NCBI GenBank assembly: GCA_016790695.1 | Contig: JAEUOS010000188.1 | Span: 27,126-91,125, forward strand | Direction: 5' to 3' | DNA length: 64,000 bases | Source: Burkholderiales bacterium | GTDB taxonomy: Bacteria > Pseudomonadota > Gammaproteobacteria > Burkholderiales > JAEUOS01 | Shown: positions 13,043-22,495 of the stretch, piece after piece | Position numbering within the stretch: position 1 is the first letter of the stretch | How the letters are laid out: the number at the start of each line of letters is the position of its first letter | Made by a program: the position numbers and the translations under genes | The notes under the pieces: model-generated | What the model saw: only the letters and a program-made list of their open reading frames with translations | Told to the model about the DNA's origin: nothing | The model's database searches: none

Positions 13043-14509
13043 ATGGGCAAGATCACCGGATTCCTCGAAATCGATCGTCTCGAGGAGCAGTACGAAGCGC
13101 CGGAAGCGCGCAAGCGCCACTACCGCGAATTCGTCATGTGCCTGTCGGACGACGCCGCGGCCAAGCAGGGCGCGCGCTGCATGGACTGCGGCATACCGTT
13201 CTGCAACAACGGCTGCCCGGTCAACAACATCATTCCTGACTGGAACGACCTGGTCTATCGCGGCCAGCTGCGCGAGGCGCTCGAGGTGCTGCACTCGACC
13301 AACAACTTCCCGGAGTTCACCGGTCGCATCTGCCCGGCGCCATGCGAGGCCGCCTGCACGCTGAACATCAACAACGCGCCGGTCGGGATCAAGTCGATCG
13401 AGCATTTCATCATCGACACGGGCTGGGACAACGGCTGGGTCGTCCCGCGGCCGGCAGCGCGCAAGAGCGGCAAGTCGGTCGCGGTGGTGGGTTCGGGTCC
13501 CGCGGGCCTTGCCTGCGCGCAACAGCTCGCCCGGGCCGGACATGCGGTCACGGTCTTCGAGAAGAACGACCGCGTGGGCGGCCTGCTGCGCTACGGCATT
13601 CCCGACTTCAAGATGGAGAAGCACCTGATCGACCGGCGCGTCGAGCAGATGCAGGCGGAAGGCGTGGAATTCCGCACCCGCGTGATGGTGGGCGACGGCG
13701 CGATCGACCCGCGCATCACCAACCTGTCCGCCGCGACCGTACCCGCGGCGCGCGTGCTCGCCGATTACGACGCGGTGGTCATCGCCGGCGGCGCCGAGCA
13801 GCCGCGCGACCTGCCGGTCCCGGGGCGCGACCTCGCCGGGGTCCATTTCGCGATGGAGTTCCTGCCGCAGCAGAATCGTGTCAACGCCGGCGACACCGTT
13901 GCCGGCCAGATCATGGCGACCGGGAAGCATGTCGTGGTCATCGGCGGCGGCGACACCGGGTCGGACTGCGTGGGCACCTCGAATCGCCACGGAGCGGCGA
14001 GCGTCGCACAGTTCGAACTGCTGCCGATGCCGCCGGCCGAGGAGAACAAGCCGCTGGTCTGGCCCTACTGGCCGACCAAGCTGCGCACCTCCTCGAGCCA
14101 CGAGGAAGGGTGCGCCCGCGACTGGAGCGTCGCCACCAAGCGCTTCGAAGGCCGCGATGGCCGGGTCGAGCGCCTGATCGCCTGCCGGCTCGAGTGGAGC
14201 GACGGCAGGATGACCGAAGTGCCCGGCTCCGAGTTCGAGATGAAGGCCGATCTGGTGCTGCTCGCCATGGGCTTCGTGTCGCCGACCCAGGCGGTGCTCG
14301 ACGCGTTCGGGGTCGACAAGGACGCGCGCAGCAACGCCAAGGCGCCGACCGACGGGGATCAGGCGTATCGCACCTCGGCCGCCAAGGTGTTCGCCGCCGG
14401 CGACATGCGGCGCGGGCAGTCGCTGGTGGTGTGGGCGATTCGCGAGGGCCGGCAATGCGCGCGTGCCGTCGACGAATTTCTCATGGGCTCCTCGCTGCTG
14501 CCGCGCTAG
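13043..14509 (+). CDS. gltD: Glutamate synthase (NADPH) small subunit
   Basis: Beta subunit of GOGAT, 488 residues, which passes electrons from NADPH through FAD and two 4Fe-4S clusters to GltB. The N-terminal cysteine clusters are [14 protein letters not shown] and CPAPCEAAC. The FAD-binding motif is [16 protein letters not shown] (about residue 150) and the NADPH-binding motif is [13 protein letters not shown] (about residue 300). A start at [10 protein letters not shown] agrees with family members. It is co-transcribed with gltB and followed 12 bases later by apt. Confidence 0.96.
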   Translation: MGKITGFLEIDRLEEQYEAPEARKRHYREFVMCLSDDAAAKQGARCMDCGIPFCNNGCPVNNIIPDWNDLVYRGQLREALEVLHSTNNFPEFTGRICPAPCEAACTLNINNAPVGIKSIEHFIIDTGWDNGWVVPRPAARKSGKSVAVVGSGPAGLACAQQLARAGHAVTVFEKNDRVGGLLRYGIPDFKMEKHLIDRRVEQMQAEGVEFRTRVMVGDGAIDPRITNLSAATVPAARVLADYDAVVIAGGAEQPRDLPVPGRDLAGVHFAMEFLPQQNRVNAGDTVAGQIMATGKHVVVIGGGDTGSDCVGTSNRHGAASVAQFELLPMPPAEENKPLVWPYWPTKLRTSSSHEEGCARDWSVATKRFEGRDGRVERLIACRLEWSDGRMTEVPGSEFEMKADLVLLAMGFVSPTQAVLDAFGVDKDARSNAKAPTDGDQAYRTSAAKVFAAGDMRRGQSLVVWAIREGRQCARAVDEFLMGSSLLPR

Positions 14510-14521
14510 CGGCGCACGGCC

Positions 14522-15073
14522 ATGGACGAGGCGTCGCCGTTCGCGGAGTTCATCCGGGCGCGGGTGCGCACCGTGCCCGACTGGCCGCAGCCGGGGGTGG
14601 CGTTCCGCGACATCACCCCGCTGCTCGCGGATCCGCGCACCTTCCGCGTCCTCGTCGACATCTTCGTCCATCGCTACATGGGTGAGGAGATCGACGTCGT
14701 CGCCGGCATCGACGCGCGCGGATTCATCCTCGGCGCGGTCATCGCCTACGAACTCAATCGCGGCTTCGTGCCGATCCGCAAGAAGGGCAAGCTGCCGTTC
14801 GACACGCTGTCGGAGGAATACGAGCTCGAGTACGGCAGCGCCGCCATCGAGGTGCACAACGACGCGATCCGACCGGGCAGCCGCGTGCTCCTGGTCGACG
14901 ACCTGATCGCCACCGGCGGCACCATGCTGGCGGCGGTGCGGTTGTTGCGGCGGCTGGGGGCGAGCGACATCCGCGCGGCCGTCATCATCGACCTGCCGGA
15001 TCTCGGCGGCTCGGCCGCCCTCGCGGCATCCGGCGTGACCCCGTTCGCCGTCTGCGCCTTCGGCGGGCACTAG
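14522..15073 (+). CDS. apt: Adenine phosphoribosyltransferase
   Basis: Purine salvage enzyme converting adenine and PRPP to AMP, 183 residues. Typical features are the N-terminal [28 protein letters not shown], the RKKGKLP loop, and the PRPP-binding motif [14 protein letters not shown] near residues 123-136. It sits between gltD and an 8-oxoguanine deaminase-like gene, making a small purine-handling pair, although the shared transcript probably starts at gltB. Confidence 0.95.
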   Translation: MDEASPFAEFIRARVRTVPDWPQPGVAFRDITPLLADPRTFRVLVDIFVHRYMGEEIDVVAGIDARGFILGAVIAYELNRGFVPIRKKGKLPFDTLSEEYELEYGSAAIEVHNDAIRPGSRVLLVDDLIATGGTMLAAVRLLRRLGASDIRAAVIIDLPDLGGSAALAASGVTPFAVCAFGGH

Positions 15074-15085
15074 GTCGGCGGCGCG

Positions 15086-16549
15086 ATGTCGGGGCGCTCA
15101 CTGCTGGTCGAGCATGCGATGGTGCTCGTCACCATGGACGCGGCGCGGCGCGAGATCGCCGACGGGGCGCTCTATTCCCGCGACGGCGTCATCGAGGCGG
15201 TCGGCACGAGCGCGGCGCTGCGCGACTGGATCGCGGCGGATCCCGCCCGCGCGCCCGCGCGCGTGGTCGACGCCCGCGGCTGCGTGGTCATTCCCGGCCT
15301 CGTCAACTGCCACCACCACCTCTACCAGACCCTGACCCGCGCCGTCGGCACCGGCCCGGGCCTGGCCCTGTTCGACTGGCTCAAGGCGCTTTATCCGGTC
15401 TGGGCGGAAATGGGCCCGGAGGCGGTCGACGTCAGCACCCGCATCGCGCTCGCCGAGCTCATGCTGTCGGGCGCGACCACGGTCGCGGATCACCTGTACC
15501 TGTTCCCCAACGGCGCGCGCCTGGACCACAGCATCGATGCCGCGCGGGAAATGGGGGTGCGCTTCCACGCGACGCGCGGCAGCATGAGCGTGGGCGAGTC
15601 CCGGGGCGGCCTGCCGCCGGACCGCGTGTGCGAGGAGGAGTCGGCCATCCTCGACGACTGCGAACGGCTGATCGGTCGCTACCATGACCCGAAGCGCCAC
15701 GCGATGACGCGCATCGCGCTCGCCCCCTGCTCGCCGTTCTCGGTCAGCGCCGACCTGATGCGCGAATCGGCAGCCCTGGCACGCAGCCACGCCGCGGTGC
15801 ACCTGCACACCCATCTCGCCGAGACGCTCGACGAGGAGCGCTACTGCGTCGCGCGCTTCGGCATGCGGCCGATCGCCTATGCCGCCAGCCTCGGCTGGCT
15901 GGGCAACGACGTCTGGTTCGCGCACATGGTGCATCCGTCGCCGGAGGAGGTCGCGCTGCTCGGCGCGACGGCGACCGGCATCTGCCACTGCCCGCAGAGC
16001 AACATGATCCTCGCGTCCGGCATTGCGCCGGTGGTGCAGCTGCGCGCCGCCGGGGCGCGCGTCGGCCTGGGCGTCGACGGCTCGGCTAGCGGCGACGGCA
16101 ACCAGCTCCTCGGCGAGGCGCGCCAGGCGATGCTGCTGCAGCGCGTCGGCTGGCCCGGCTTCGAGTCGCGCGCCGATCGCTTTTCCGCGCGCGATGCGCT
16201 GGAGCTGGCGACCCTGGGCGGAGCCGCCGTGCTCGGACGCGACGACATCGGCTGCCTCGCGCCGGGCATGGCGGCGGATTTCGCCGGCTATCGGGTCGAC
16301 GACCTCGCGCATGCCGGCGCCCTCGGCGATCCGGTGGCCGCGCTCGTCACCTGCGCCCCGCAGAACGCGTGGTTCACGTTTGTTGACGGACGGGCGCGCG
16401 TCGAGGAAGGTAAAATCGCCCCCGATATCGACCTGCCGCGGCTGATCGAGCGCCACAACCGGATCGGTGCCGGCATGCTGGCGCGCGCGTCGTGGCCACA
16501 GGTCGGGCACCGCGATCCCGCGCGGCGCGGCGGCGCCACGACCCACTGA
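15086..16549 (+). CDS. 8-oxoguanine deaminase-like amidohydrolase
   Basis: Metal-dependent amidohydrolase of 487 residues, of the ATZ/TRZ subgroup that includes 8-oxoguanine deaminase. The metal-binding HxH is His76/His78 in [15 protein letters not shown], followed by HLHTHLAET and the [12 protein letters not shown] region. The stretch [34 protein letters not shown] resembles, from memory, 8-oxoguanine deaminases; s-triazine or hydroxyatrazine hydrolases are the main alternative. The adjacent apt gene supports a purine substrate. The start is 12 bases after the apt stop. Confidence 0.75.
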   Translation: MSGRSLLVEHAMVLVTMDAARREIADGALYSRDGVIEAVGTSAALRDWIAADPARAPARVVDARGCVVIPGLVNCHHHLYQTLTRAVGTGPGLALFDWLKALYPVWAEMGPEAVDVSTRIALAELMLSGATTVADHLYLFPNGARLDHSIDAAREMGVRFHATRGSMSVGESRGGLPPDRVCEEESAILDDCERLIGRYHDPKRHAMTRIALAPCSPFSVSADLMRESAALARSHAAVHLHTHLAETLDEERYCVARFGMRPIAYAASLGWLGNDVWFAHMVHPSPEEVALLGATATGICHCPQSNMILASGIAPVVQLRAAGARVGLGVDGSASGDGNQLLGEARQAMLLQRVGWPGFESRADRFSARDALELATLGGAAVLGRDDIGCLAPGMAADFAGYRVDDLAHAGALGDPVAALVTCAPQNAWFTFVDGRARVEEGKIAPDIDLPRLIERHNRIGAGMLARASWPQVGHRDPARRGGATTH

Positions 16550-16566
16550 CTTGCCCGGAGAACATC

Positions 16567-18747
16567 ATGAACGAACGCATTGCGCGCCATGGCCTGCGCG
16601 TCGCCGCCACCCTCGACCGCTTCATTGAACAGGAAGCCCTGGCGGGCACCGGCGTCGATCTCGCCGCCTTCTGGAAGGGATTCGACGCGCTGGTGCACGA
16701 TCTGGCGCCGAAGAACCGCGCGCTGCTGGCCGAGCGCGAGCGCCTGCAGAAGGAACTCGACGCCTGGCATCGCGCCAACCGCGGCCCGATCCGCGACATG
16801 CAGGCATACCGCGCGTTCCTGCAGTCGATCGGCTACCTCGCACCGGTGCCCGCGGCGGTGAAGGCGACCACCGCCAACGTCGATTCCGAGATCGCCGCCC
16901 AGGCCGGGCCCCAGCTGGTGGTGCCGGTGTCGAACGCACGCTACGCGCTCAACGCGGCCAACGCGCGCTGGGGCAGCCTGTACGACGCGCTCTACGGGAC
17001 CGACGCGCTGCCCGAGACCGGCGGCGCGGAGCGCGGCGGCCGGTACAACCCGGTGCGCGGCAAGGCCGTGATCGCGCGCGCGCGCGCGGTGCTCGACGAG
17101 GCCGCGCCGCTGGCCGCGGGCTCGCATGCCGATGCCACCGCCTACGCCGTCGACGGCGGCGTGCTCAGGGTGCGCCTCGCCTCCGGCGCGACCGGGCTCA
17201 AGGACCCCGGCAAGTTCCGCGGCTACACCGGGCCGGCCGACGCGCCGACCGGCATCCTGCTGTGCAACCACGGCATGCACCTGGAGATCCAGATCGATCG
17301 CGGCGACGCCATCGGCGCGACCGACGCGGCCGGGGTGAAGGACATCCTGGTCGAATCGGCGGTGACGACCATCATGGACTGCGAGGACTCGGTGGCGGCC
17401 GTCGACGCGGATGACAAGGTCGGCGTGTATCGCAACTGGCTCGGCCTGATGAAGGGCGACCTCGCCGAGGAGGTGAGCAAGGGCGGCAAGACCTTCACGC
17501 GCCGGCTCAACCCGGATCGCGTGTACACGCGACCGGACGGCGGCACCCTGACGCTGCACGGACGCTCGCTGATGTTCATCCGCCACGTCGGGCACCTGAT
17601 GACCAACCCGGCGATCCTCGACCGCGACGGGCGCGAGATTCCCGAGGGGATCCTCGACGCGGTGGTCTGCACGGCGGCCGCGCTGCACGACATGACGCGC
17701 CGGCTGAACTCGCGCACCGGGTCGATCTACGTGGTCAAGCCCAAGATGCACGGACCGGCGGAGGTCGCGTTCGCCGACGAGCTGTTCACGCGCGTCGAGG
17801 CGCTGCTCGGCCTGGCGGCCAACACCCTCAAGATCGGCCTGATGGACGAGGAGCGGCGCATGAGCGTGAACCTGAAGGCGGCGATCGCCGCCGCCGCGGC
17901 GCGGGTGGCGTTCATCAACACCGGCTTTCTCGATCGCACCGGCGACGAGATGCGCTCGACGATGGAGGCCGGCCCGATGCTGAAGAAGGGCGACATGAAG
18001 TCGACCGCCTGGATCAGCGCCTACGAGCGCAGCAACGTCCTGGTCGGCCTGGATTGCGGGCTGCGCGGACGCGCCCAGATCGGCAAGGGCATGTGGGCGA
18101 TGCCTGACCTGATGGCCGCGATGCTCGAACAGAAGATCGCGCATCCGAAGGCGGGCGCCAACACCGCCTGGGTGCCGTCGCCCACCGCCGCCACGCTGCA
18201 TGCGCTGCATTACCACCAGGTCGACGTGCAGGCGGTCCAGCAGGAGCTCGAGAAGACGCGTCTCGCCGACGTGGCCGACGCATTGCTCGACGGTCTACTG
18301 ACCGTGCCGGTGGTCGAGACCGCCTCGTGGAGCGCCGAGGAGCGCCAGCGCGAACTCGACAACAACTGCCAGGGCATCCTCGGCTACGTCGTGCGCTGGG
18401 TCGACCAGGGCGTCGGCTGCTCGAAGGTGCCGGACATCAACAACGTCGGCCTGATGGAGGATCGCGCCACGTTGCGCATCTCCAGCCAGCACATCGCGAA
18501 CTGGCTGTATCACGGCGTGGTCACGGAGGACCAGGTGCGCGAAACCTTCCGCCGCATGGCCAAGGTGGTCGACCAGCAGAACGCCGGCGATGCGGCCTAC
18601 CGGCCGATGGCGCCCGACTACGACCGCTCGTTCGCCTTCAAGGCCGCCTGTGCGCTGGTCTTCGAGGGGCGCGCCCAGCCCTCGGGATACACCGAACCTC
18701 TCCTGCACCGCTACCGGCAGGAGTTCAAGGCGGCCCACCCGGCCTGA
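16567..18747 (+). CDS. glcB: Malate synthase G
   Basis: Condenses glyoxylate and acetyl-CoA to malate; 726 residues, matching the monomeric G isoform rather than the shorter A form. Visible signatures are [43 protein letters not shown] and the C-terminal [23 protein letters not shown]. The ATG follows a GGAGA ribosome binding site. No isocitrate lyase or glycolate oxidase is in the window, so the glyoxylate source is not shown. The TGA overlaps the start of the next gene (ATGA). Confidence 0.96.
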   Translation: MNERIARHGLRVAATLDRFIEQEALAGTGVDLAAFWKGFDALVHDLAPKNRALLAERERLQKELDAWHRANRGPIRDMQAYRAFLQSIGYLAPVPAAVKATTANVDSEIAAQAGPQLVVPVSNARYALNAANARWGSLYDALYGTDALPETGGAERGGRYNPVRGKAVIARARAVLDEAAPLAAGSHADATAYAVDGGVLRVRLASGATGLKDPGKFRGYTGPADAPTGILLCNHGMHLEIQIDRGDAIGATDAAGVKDILVESAVTTIMDCEDSVAAVDADDKVGVYRNWLGLMKGDLAEEVSKGGKTFTRRLNPDRVYTRPDGGTLTLHGRSLMFIRHVGHLMTNPAILDRDGREIPEGILDAVVCTAAALHDMTRRLNSRTGSIYVVKPKMHGPAEVAFADELFTRVEALLGLAANTLKIGLMDEERRMSVNLKAAIAAAAARVAFINTGFLDRTGDEMRSTMEAGPMLKKGDMKSTAWISAYERSNVLVGLDCGLRGRAQIGKGMWAMPDLMAAMLEQKIAHPKAGANTAWVPSPTAATLHALHYHQVDVQAVQQELEKTRLADVADALLDGLLTVPVVETASWSAEERQRELDNNCQGILGYVVRWVDQGVGCSKVPDINNVGLMEDRATLRISSQHIANWLYHGVVTEDQVRETFRRMAKVVDQQNAGDAAYRPMAPDYDRSFAFKAACALVFEGRAQPSGYTEPLLHRYRQEFKAAHPA

Positions 18748-19964
18748 TGAGCGGGCCCGCCGACCGGCCCGGGGCGACCGGCGCCGCCATCGGCGGATCG
18801 CGGCTGACGCCGGGCCTGATGGCCCTGCTGGTGGCGTCCGGCTTCGCCACCGCCGGGACGATCCATTACCAGACGCCGATGCTTGGCGACATCGCGGCCG
18901 AATTCGGCGTCGATGCCGCGGCCGCCGGCTGGGTTGCGACGCTGTCGTTCACCGGGTACTTCGCCGGCACCGTGCTCCTGGTGCCCCTCGGCGACATCGT
19001 CGACAAGCGCACCATGGTGCTGCTGAAGATGGGCGGCCTGGTGGCGGCGCTCCTGGCGATGGCGGCCGCGCCGTCGCTGTGGGCGCTCGCCGCCGCGGCC
19101 TTCGTGGTCGGCACCTGCTGCGGCGTTTCGCAGCATACCGTGCCGCTGGTCTCCGAGTGGTCGCCGCCGGATCGTCGCGGTGCCGGCGTGGGCACCCTGC
19201 TCACGGGGCTGTTCCTCGGCATCCTGTGGGCGCGGCTCGCGGGCGGGGTCGTCGCCGCCACCCTGGGGTGGCGCGCGATGTTCGTGATCGCGGCGGCGAT
19301 GGTTGCGGTCATGGCGACCGCCATGGCGTGGCGCCTGCCGGCCGCGCCGCCGCGCGTGCACATGCGCTATCGCGCGCTGCTCGGCTCGATGTGGCGCCTG
19401 TATCGCGACCAGCCGCTGCTGCGCCATGCCTCCATCGTGCAGATGCTGATCGGCCTCGGCTACGGGGCGTTCTGGGCGACGGTGGCGGCGATGCTCGTGC
19501 AACTGCATGGCCTGGGTCCGCTGGCCGCGGGACTGATGGCCATCCCGGGCGCGGCCGGCGTGCTGATCTCGCGCCGCGCCGGGCGCTGGATGGACCGCCG
19601 CGGCCCGGCGCCGGTGGTGCGCGCCGGTGCGGCGGGGGTGATCGCGGCATACGGTGCGTTCGCCTTCGCGCCGGCCGGGGTTGGCGCGGCCGTGGTCGGC
19701 GCGATCCTCCTCGATTGCGGATTGCGCGCCGCGGTGGTGGCGAACCAGACGCTCGCCGCCGAACTCGTGCCGGAGGCGCGCAGCCGCTCGAGCACGGTGC
19801 TGATGGCGCACATGTGGGGCGGAAACGCGGCCGGCGCGTTTCTCGGCAGCGTCATGTTCGCCGCCGGCGGCTGGATCGCGGTCTGCGCGGTCGGACTCTG
19901 CGGCGCGAGCCTGGCGCTCCTGTTCAGCTGGCGCGGACCGGGTGGCGCCGCCGCGCGCGGCTAG
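18747..19964 (+). CDS. MFS transporter
   Basis: Major facilitator of 405 residues with about 12 hydrophobic segments and the loop 2-3 motif PLGDIVDKRTMV after the second helix. It resembles small-molecule exporters of the YnfM/arabinose-efflux type (recall). No substrate can be assigned. The start codon overlaps the malate synthase stop, indicating coupling; a role in exporting or importing a C2/C4 acid would be a guess. The N-terminus is a short polar Gly/Ala-rich segment before helix 1. Confidence 0.85.
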   Translation: MSGPADRPGATGAAIGGSRLTPGLMALLVASGFATAGTIHYQTPMLGDIAAEFGVDAAAAGWVATLSFTGYFAGTVLLVPLGDIVDKRTMVLLKMGGLVAALLAMAAAPSLWALAAAAFVVGTCCGVSQHTVPLVSEWSPPDRRGAGVGTLLTGLFLGILWARLAGGVVAATLGWRAMFVIAAAMVAVMATAMAWRLPAAPPRVHMRYRALLGSMWRLYRDQPLLRHASIVQMLIGLGYGAFWATVAAMLVQLHGLGPLAAGLMAIPGAAGVLISRRAGRWMDRRGPAPVVRAGAAGVIAAYGAFAFAPAGVGAAVVGAILLDCGLRAAVVANQTLAAELVPEARSRSSTVLMAHMWGGNAAGAFLGSVMFAAGGWIAVCAVGLCGASLALLFSWRGPGGAAARG

Positions 19965-20022
19965 GGACGCCAGTTCATCAAATTTATCGATCCCGGGTTA
20001 TGCGCTTGTCATCGTCGACTTG

Positions 20023-20028
20023 TAGAAT
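20023..20028 (+). promoter_or_regulatory. Possible -10 element before the small unknown gene
   Basis: TAGAAT in a locally AT-rich pocket (19975-20040) between the MFS gene and the next reading frame. No clear -35 is seen at 17 bases. Weak support. Confidence 0.25.
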
Positions 20029-20091
20029 TCGTCCAGGTTGACGTCGGCGCGTGGTGCGGTTCAACAGGCGGGCATTTCGAGGCGGTGGGTC

Positions 20092-20541
20092 ATGTCGCGG
20101 CAGCAGGACGGTGAAGGGCGGATTGCCGGCGGTGCGGGTCGGCAAGGGTTGGCGGTTCACCCCGACGACCCCGCGCATGCTGCCTTCGAATCGGTGTTCG
20201 ATTCCCTGGTCACCCTCTATCGCGAGACCGGCGGCATCCCGCACCAGCTCATCGGGCTGGAGTTTCGCGCCGGCCGTGCGCACGACGCGCACATCGAGAT
20301 CGTCAAGGCGCCGGAGAAGGTGCCGGTGCTGATCCAGCGCATGGCGCGCAAGTGGGGGGCGGTGGCGCATGTGCGGGTCGCGCCCCGGGCCGCCGACAAT
20401 GTGCCGGGGCTGCCGCATCCGGAGCGCCGCACCCACGCCGCCATCGAGATCCACGCCGCCCAGGGCGTCGCGCGCGCGCTGTGCCGGGTCAACCAGACGA
20501 CCCGCGAGATCATGCGGGCCGCGCTGACCAGCGCGGCATAG
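20092..20541 (+). CDS. Uncharacterised small protein
   Basis: I do not recognise this protein. From the ATG at 20092 it has 149 residues; a TTG at 20038 in the same frame would add 18. It is soluble, without signal peptide, membrane segment or cysteine-rich motif, and is rich in Ala, Arg and His. It contains a predicted helix FESVFDSLVTLYRETGG and a central strand-rich part (VPVLIQRMARKWGAVAHVRVAP). It sits alone between an MFS gene and a Kef antiporter gene on the same strand. Coding is supported by length and codon pattern only. Confidence 0.55.
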   Translation: MSRQQDGEGRIAGGAGRQGLAVHPDDPAHAAFESVFDSLVTLYRETGGIPHQLIGLEFRAGRAHDAHIEIVKAPEKVPVLIQRMARKWGAVAHVRVAPRAADNVPGLPHPERRTHAAIEIHAAQGVARALCRVNQTTREIMRAALTSAA

Positions 20542-20647
20542 CCCGGAACGAAAGGGATCAGCCAGCGCGACCGGCCGTGCCGGCGTTCTCCGGCGCGCGC
20601 CAGCGCCGGCGACCCGGGCCGGCGGCCGGCATGACGCCGCAGCGCGA

Positions 20648-22432
20648 ATGGAACACCACAGCACCTTCCTGATCCAGGCCAGCATCTGCTTCTTCGCGGC
20701 GGTCGTCGCGGTGCTGGTGGCGCATCGCCTCGGCCTGGGCTCGGTCGCCGGTTACCTGGTCGCGGGGATCGTCGTCGGACCGGCCGGGCTTGCACTGATC
20801 GGCAACGTCGAGGACGTGCGGCGCTTCGCCGAACTGGGCGTGGTGTTCCTGCTCTTCGTCATCGGTCTCGAACTCGAGCCGCGACGGCTGTGGGGCATGC
20901 GCATGCGGCTGGCGACCCTGGGCCTGACCCAGGTGCTGGGTTCCGTCGCGCTCATCGCCGCGGTTGCCTGGGCGCTCGGCGTCGATCCGGGCACCGGCCT
21001 GGTGGCCGGCATGGCGCTGGCGCTCTCCTCCACGGCGCTTGCGATGCAGCCGCTGGCGGAGCGCGGCGGGCTGGCCACGCAGGGCGGGCAGTCGACCTTC
21101 TCGATCCTCCTGTTCCAGGACCTCGCGGTCATCCCGATGCTGGCGCTGCTGCCGCTCCTGGGCAGCGCCGGCGGCGGCACCGGCTTTTCGTGGCAGGCAC
21201 TGGGCTTCTCGCTGGCGATGATCGCCGCGACGCTGGTGGGCGGCCATTTCGTGGCCCGCCGCGTGTTTCGCCACATCGCGCGCACCCGGCAGCGCGAGGT
21301 GTTCACCGCGTTTGCGCTGCTCCTGGTGCTGGGGATCGCGCTGGGATTCGAGCATGCGGGCATGTCGATGGCGCTGGGCGCATTCCTCGCCGGCGTCCTC
21401 CTCGCCGACTCCGAGTATCGCCACGAGATCGAGGCCGCGGTGGAGCCCTTCAAGGGGCTGCTGCTCGGGCTGTTCTTCATGTCCGTCGGCATGGGCGTGG
21501 AATTCGCCGTGCTGTTCGAGCATCCCCTGGCCATCGCCGGGCTGATCGGCGGCCTGTTCGCGCTCAAGGGCGCGTTGCTGTGGCTGATTGCGCGCGGCGC
21601 CCGCCTGCCGCGCGACGAGGCGCCGCTGTTCATCCTGCTGCTTGCGCAGGGCGGCGAATTCGCGTTCGTCATCCTCGGGCTCGCTGCCGGTTACGGCGCG
21701 ATGCCGGAAAAGACCGCGCACGCGCTGACCCTCGCGGTGGCGCTGTCGATGCTGGCGACACCCTTCCTGCTGCTGCTGCATGACCGCGCGCTGCTGCCGC
21801 GCCTTGTCCGCGCCGCCGCGTCGCGCGCGCACGACGTGCCGGAGCCGGGCACGGTGATCATCGCCGGACTCGGACGGATCGGACAGGTGGTGGCGCGCAT
21901 CCTGCACGCCAGCGGCGTGCACGCCGTGGTTCTGGACGACGACCCGGACCATGTCGAGCAGAGCCGCAAGTTCGGCTTTCGCGTCTTCTATGGCGACATC
22001 ACCCGCCTGGACCTGCTGCGCGCGGCCGGCGCCGACACCGCGGGGTTCCTGATCGCCGCGCTCGACGACCCCGACGCAACGCTGCGCCTGGTGCGGACCT
22101 GCAAGAAGCACTTCCCGCACCTGCGGATCATCGCGCGCGCGCGCGACATGCACCACCTGTTCGAACTGCGCGACAGCGGCGCCGACGCCATCGAGCGCGA
22201 GACCTTCCGGTCCTCGCTCAGGCTGGGCGAGATCGCGCTGACGCTGATCGGCGGCGACGCCGCGCGGGCGCGGCGCGTGGTCGAGACGTTCGTCGCCCAT
22301 GACGAAGAGGTCCTGGCCAAGCTCTACGAGATTCATCGCGGCGACCCGGATCGCTACATTTCGGTGTCCAACGAGTTGCGCGACCAGCTTGCCGTCGCCT
22401 TGCGCGAGGACGCGTCAACCCGCGAGCGCTAG
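20648..22432 (+). CDS. CPA2-family cation:proton antiporter with RCK domain (Kef type)
   Basis: Membrane antiporter of 594 residues. The first 385 or so residues form a Na/H-exchanger fold of about 12-13 helices, including LFQDLAVIPMLALLP, the core-helix motif of KefB/KefC. The C-terminal part is a TrkA-N/RCK domain with the dinucleotide motif GLGRIGQVVARIL and YGDITRLDLLRAAG. It probably exchanges K+ or Na+ for protons under ligand control. KefC and YbaL-like proteins are both possible; no KefG/KefF ancillary gene is adjacent. Confidence 0.9.
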   Translation: MEHHSTFLIQASICFFAAVVAVLVAHRLGLGSVAGYLVAGIVVGPAGLALIGNVEDVRRFAELGVVFLLFVIGLELEPRRLWGMRMRLATLGLTQVLGSVALIAAVAWALGVDPGTGLVAGMALALSSTALAMQPLAERGGLATQGGQSTFSILLFQDLAVIPMLALLPLLGSAGGGTGFSWQALGFSLAMIAATLVGGHFVARRVFRHIARTRQREVFTAFALLLVLGIALGFEHAGMSMALGAFLAGVLLADSEYRHEIEAAVEPFKGLLLGLFFMSVGMGVEFAVLFEHPLAIAGLIGGLFALKGALLWLIARGARLPRDEAPLFILLLAQGGEFAFVILGLAAGYGAMPEKTAHALTLAVALSMLATPFLLLLHDRALLPRLVRAAASRAHDVPEPGTVIIAGLGRIGQVVARILHASGVHAVVLDDDPDHVEQSRKFGFRVFYGDITRLDLLRAAGADTAGFLIAALDDPDATLRLVRTCKKHFPHLRIIARARDMHHLFELRDSGADAIERETFRSSLRLGEIALTLIGGDAARARRVVETFVAHDEEVLAKLYEIHRGDPDRYISVSNELRDQLAVALREDASTRER

Positions 22433-22495
22433 GACCGCGGTACCATCGTCGCCGTCGCCCGCCGCCGGCGACATCTCTGTCCGAGGAAGACCGCC

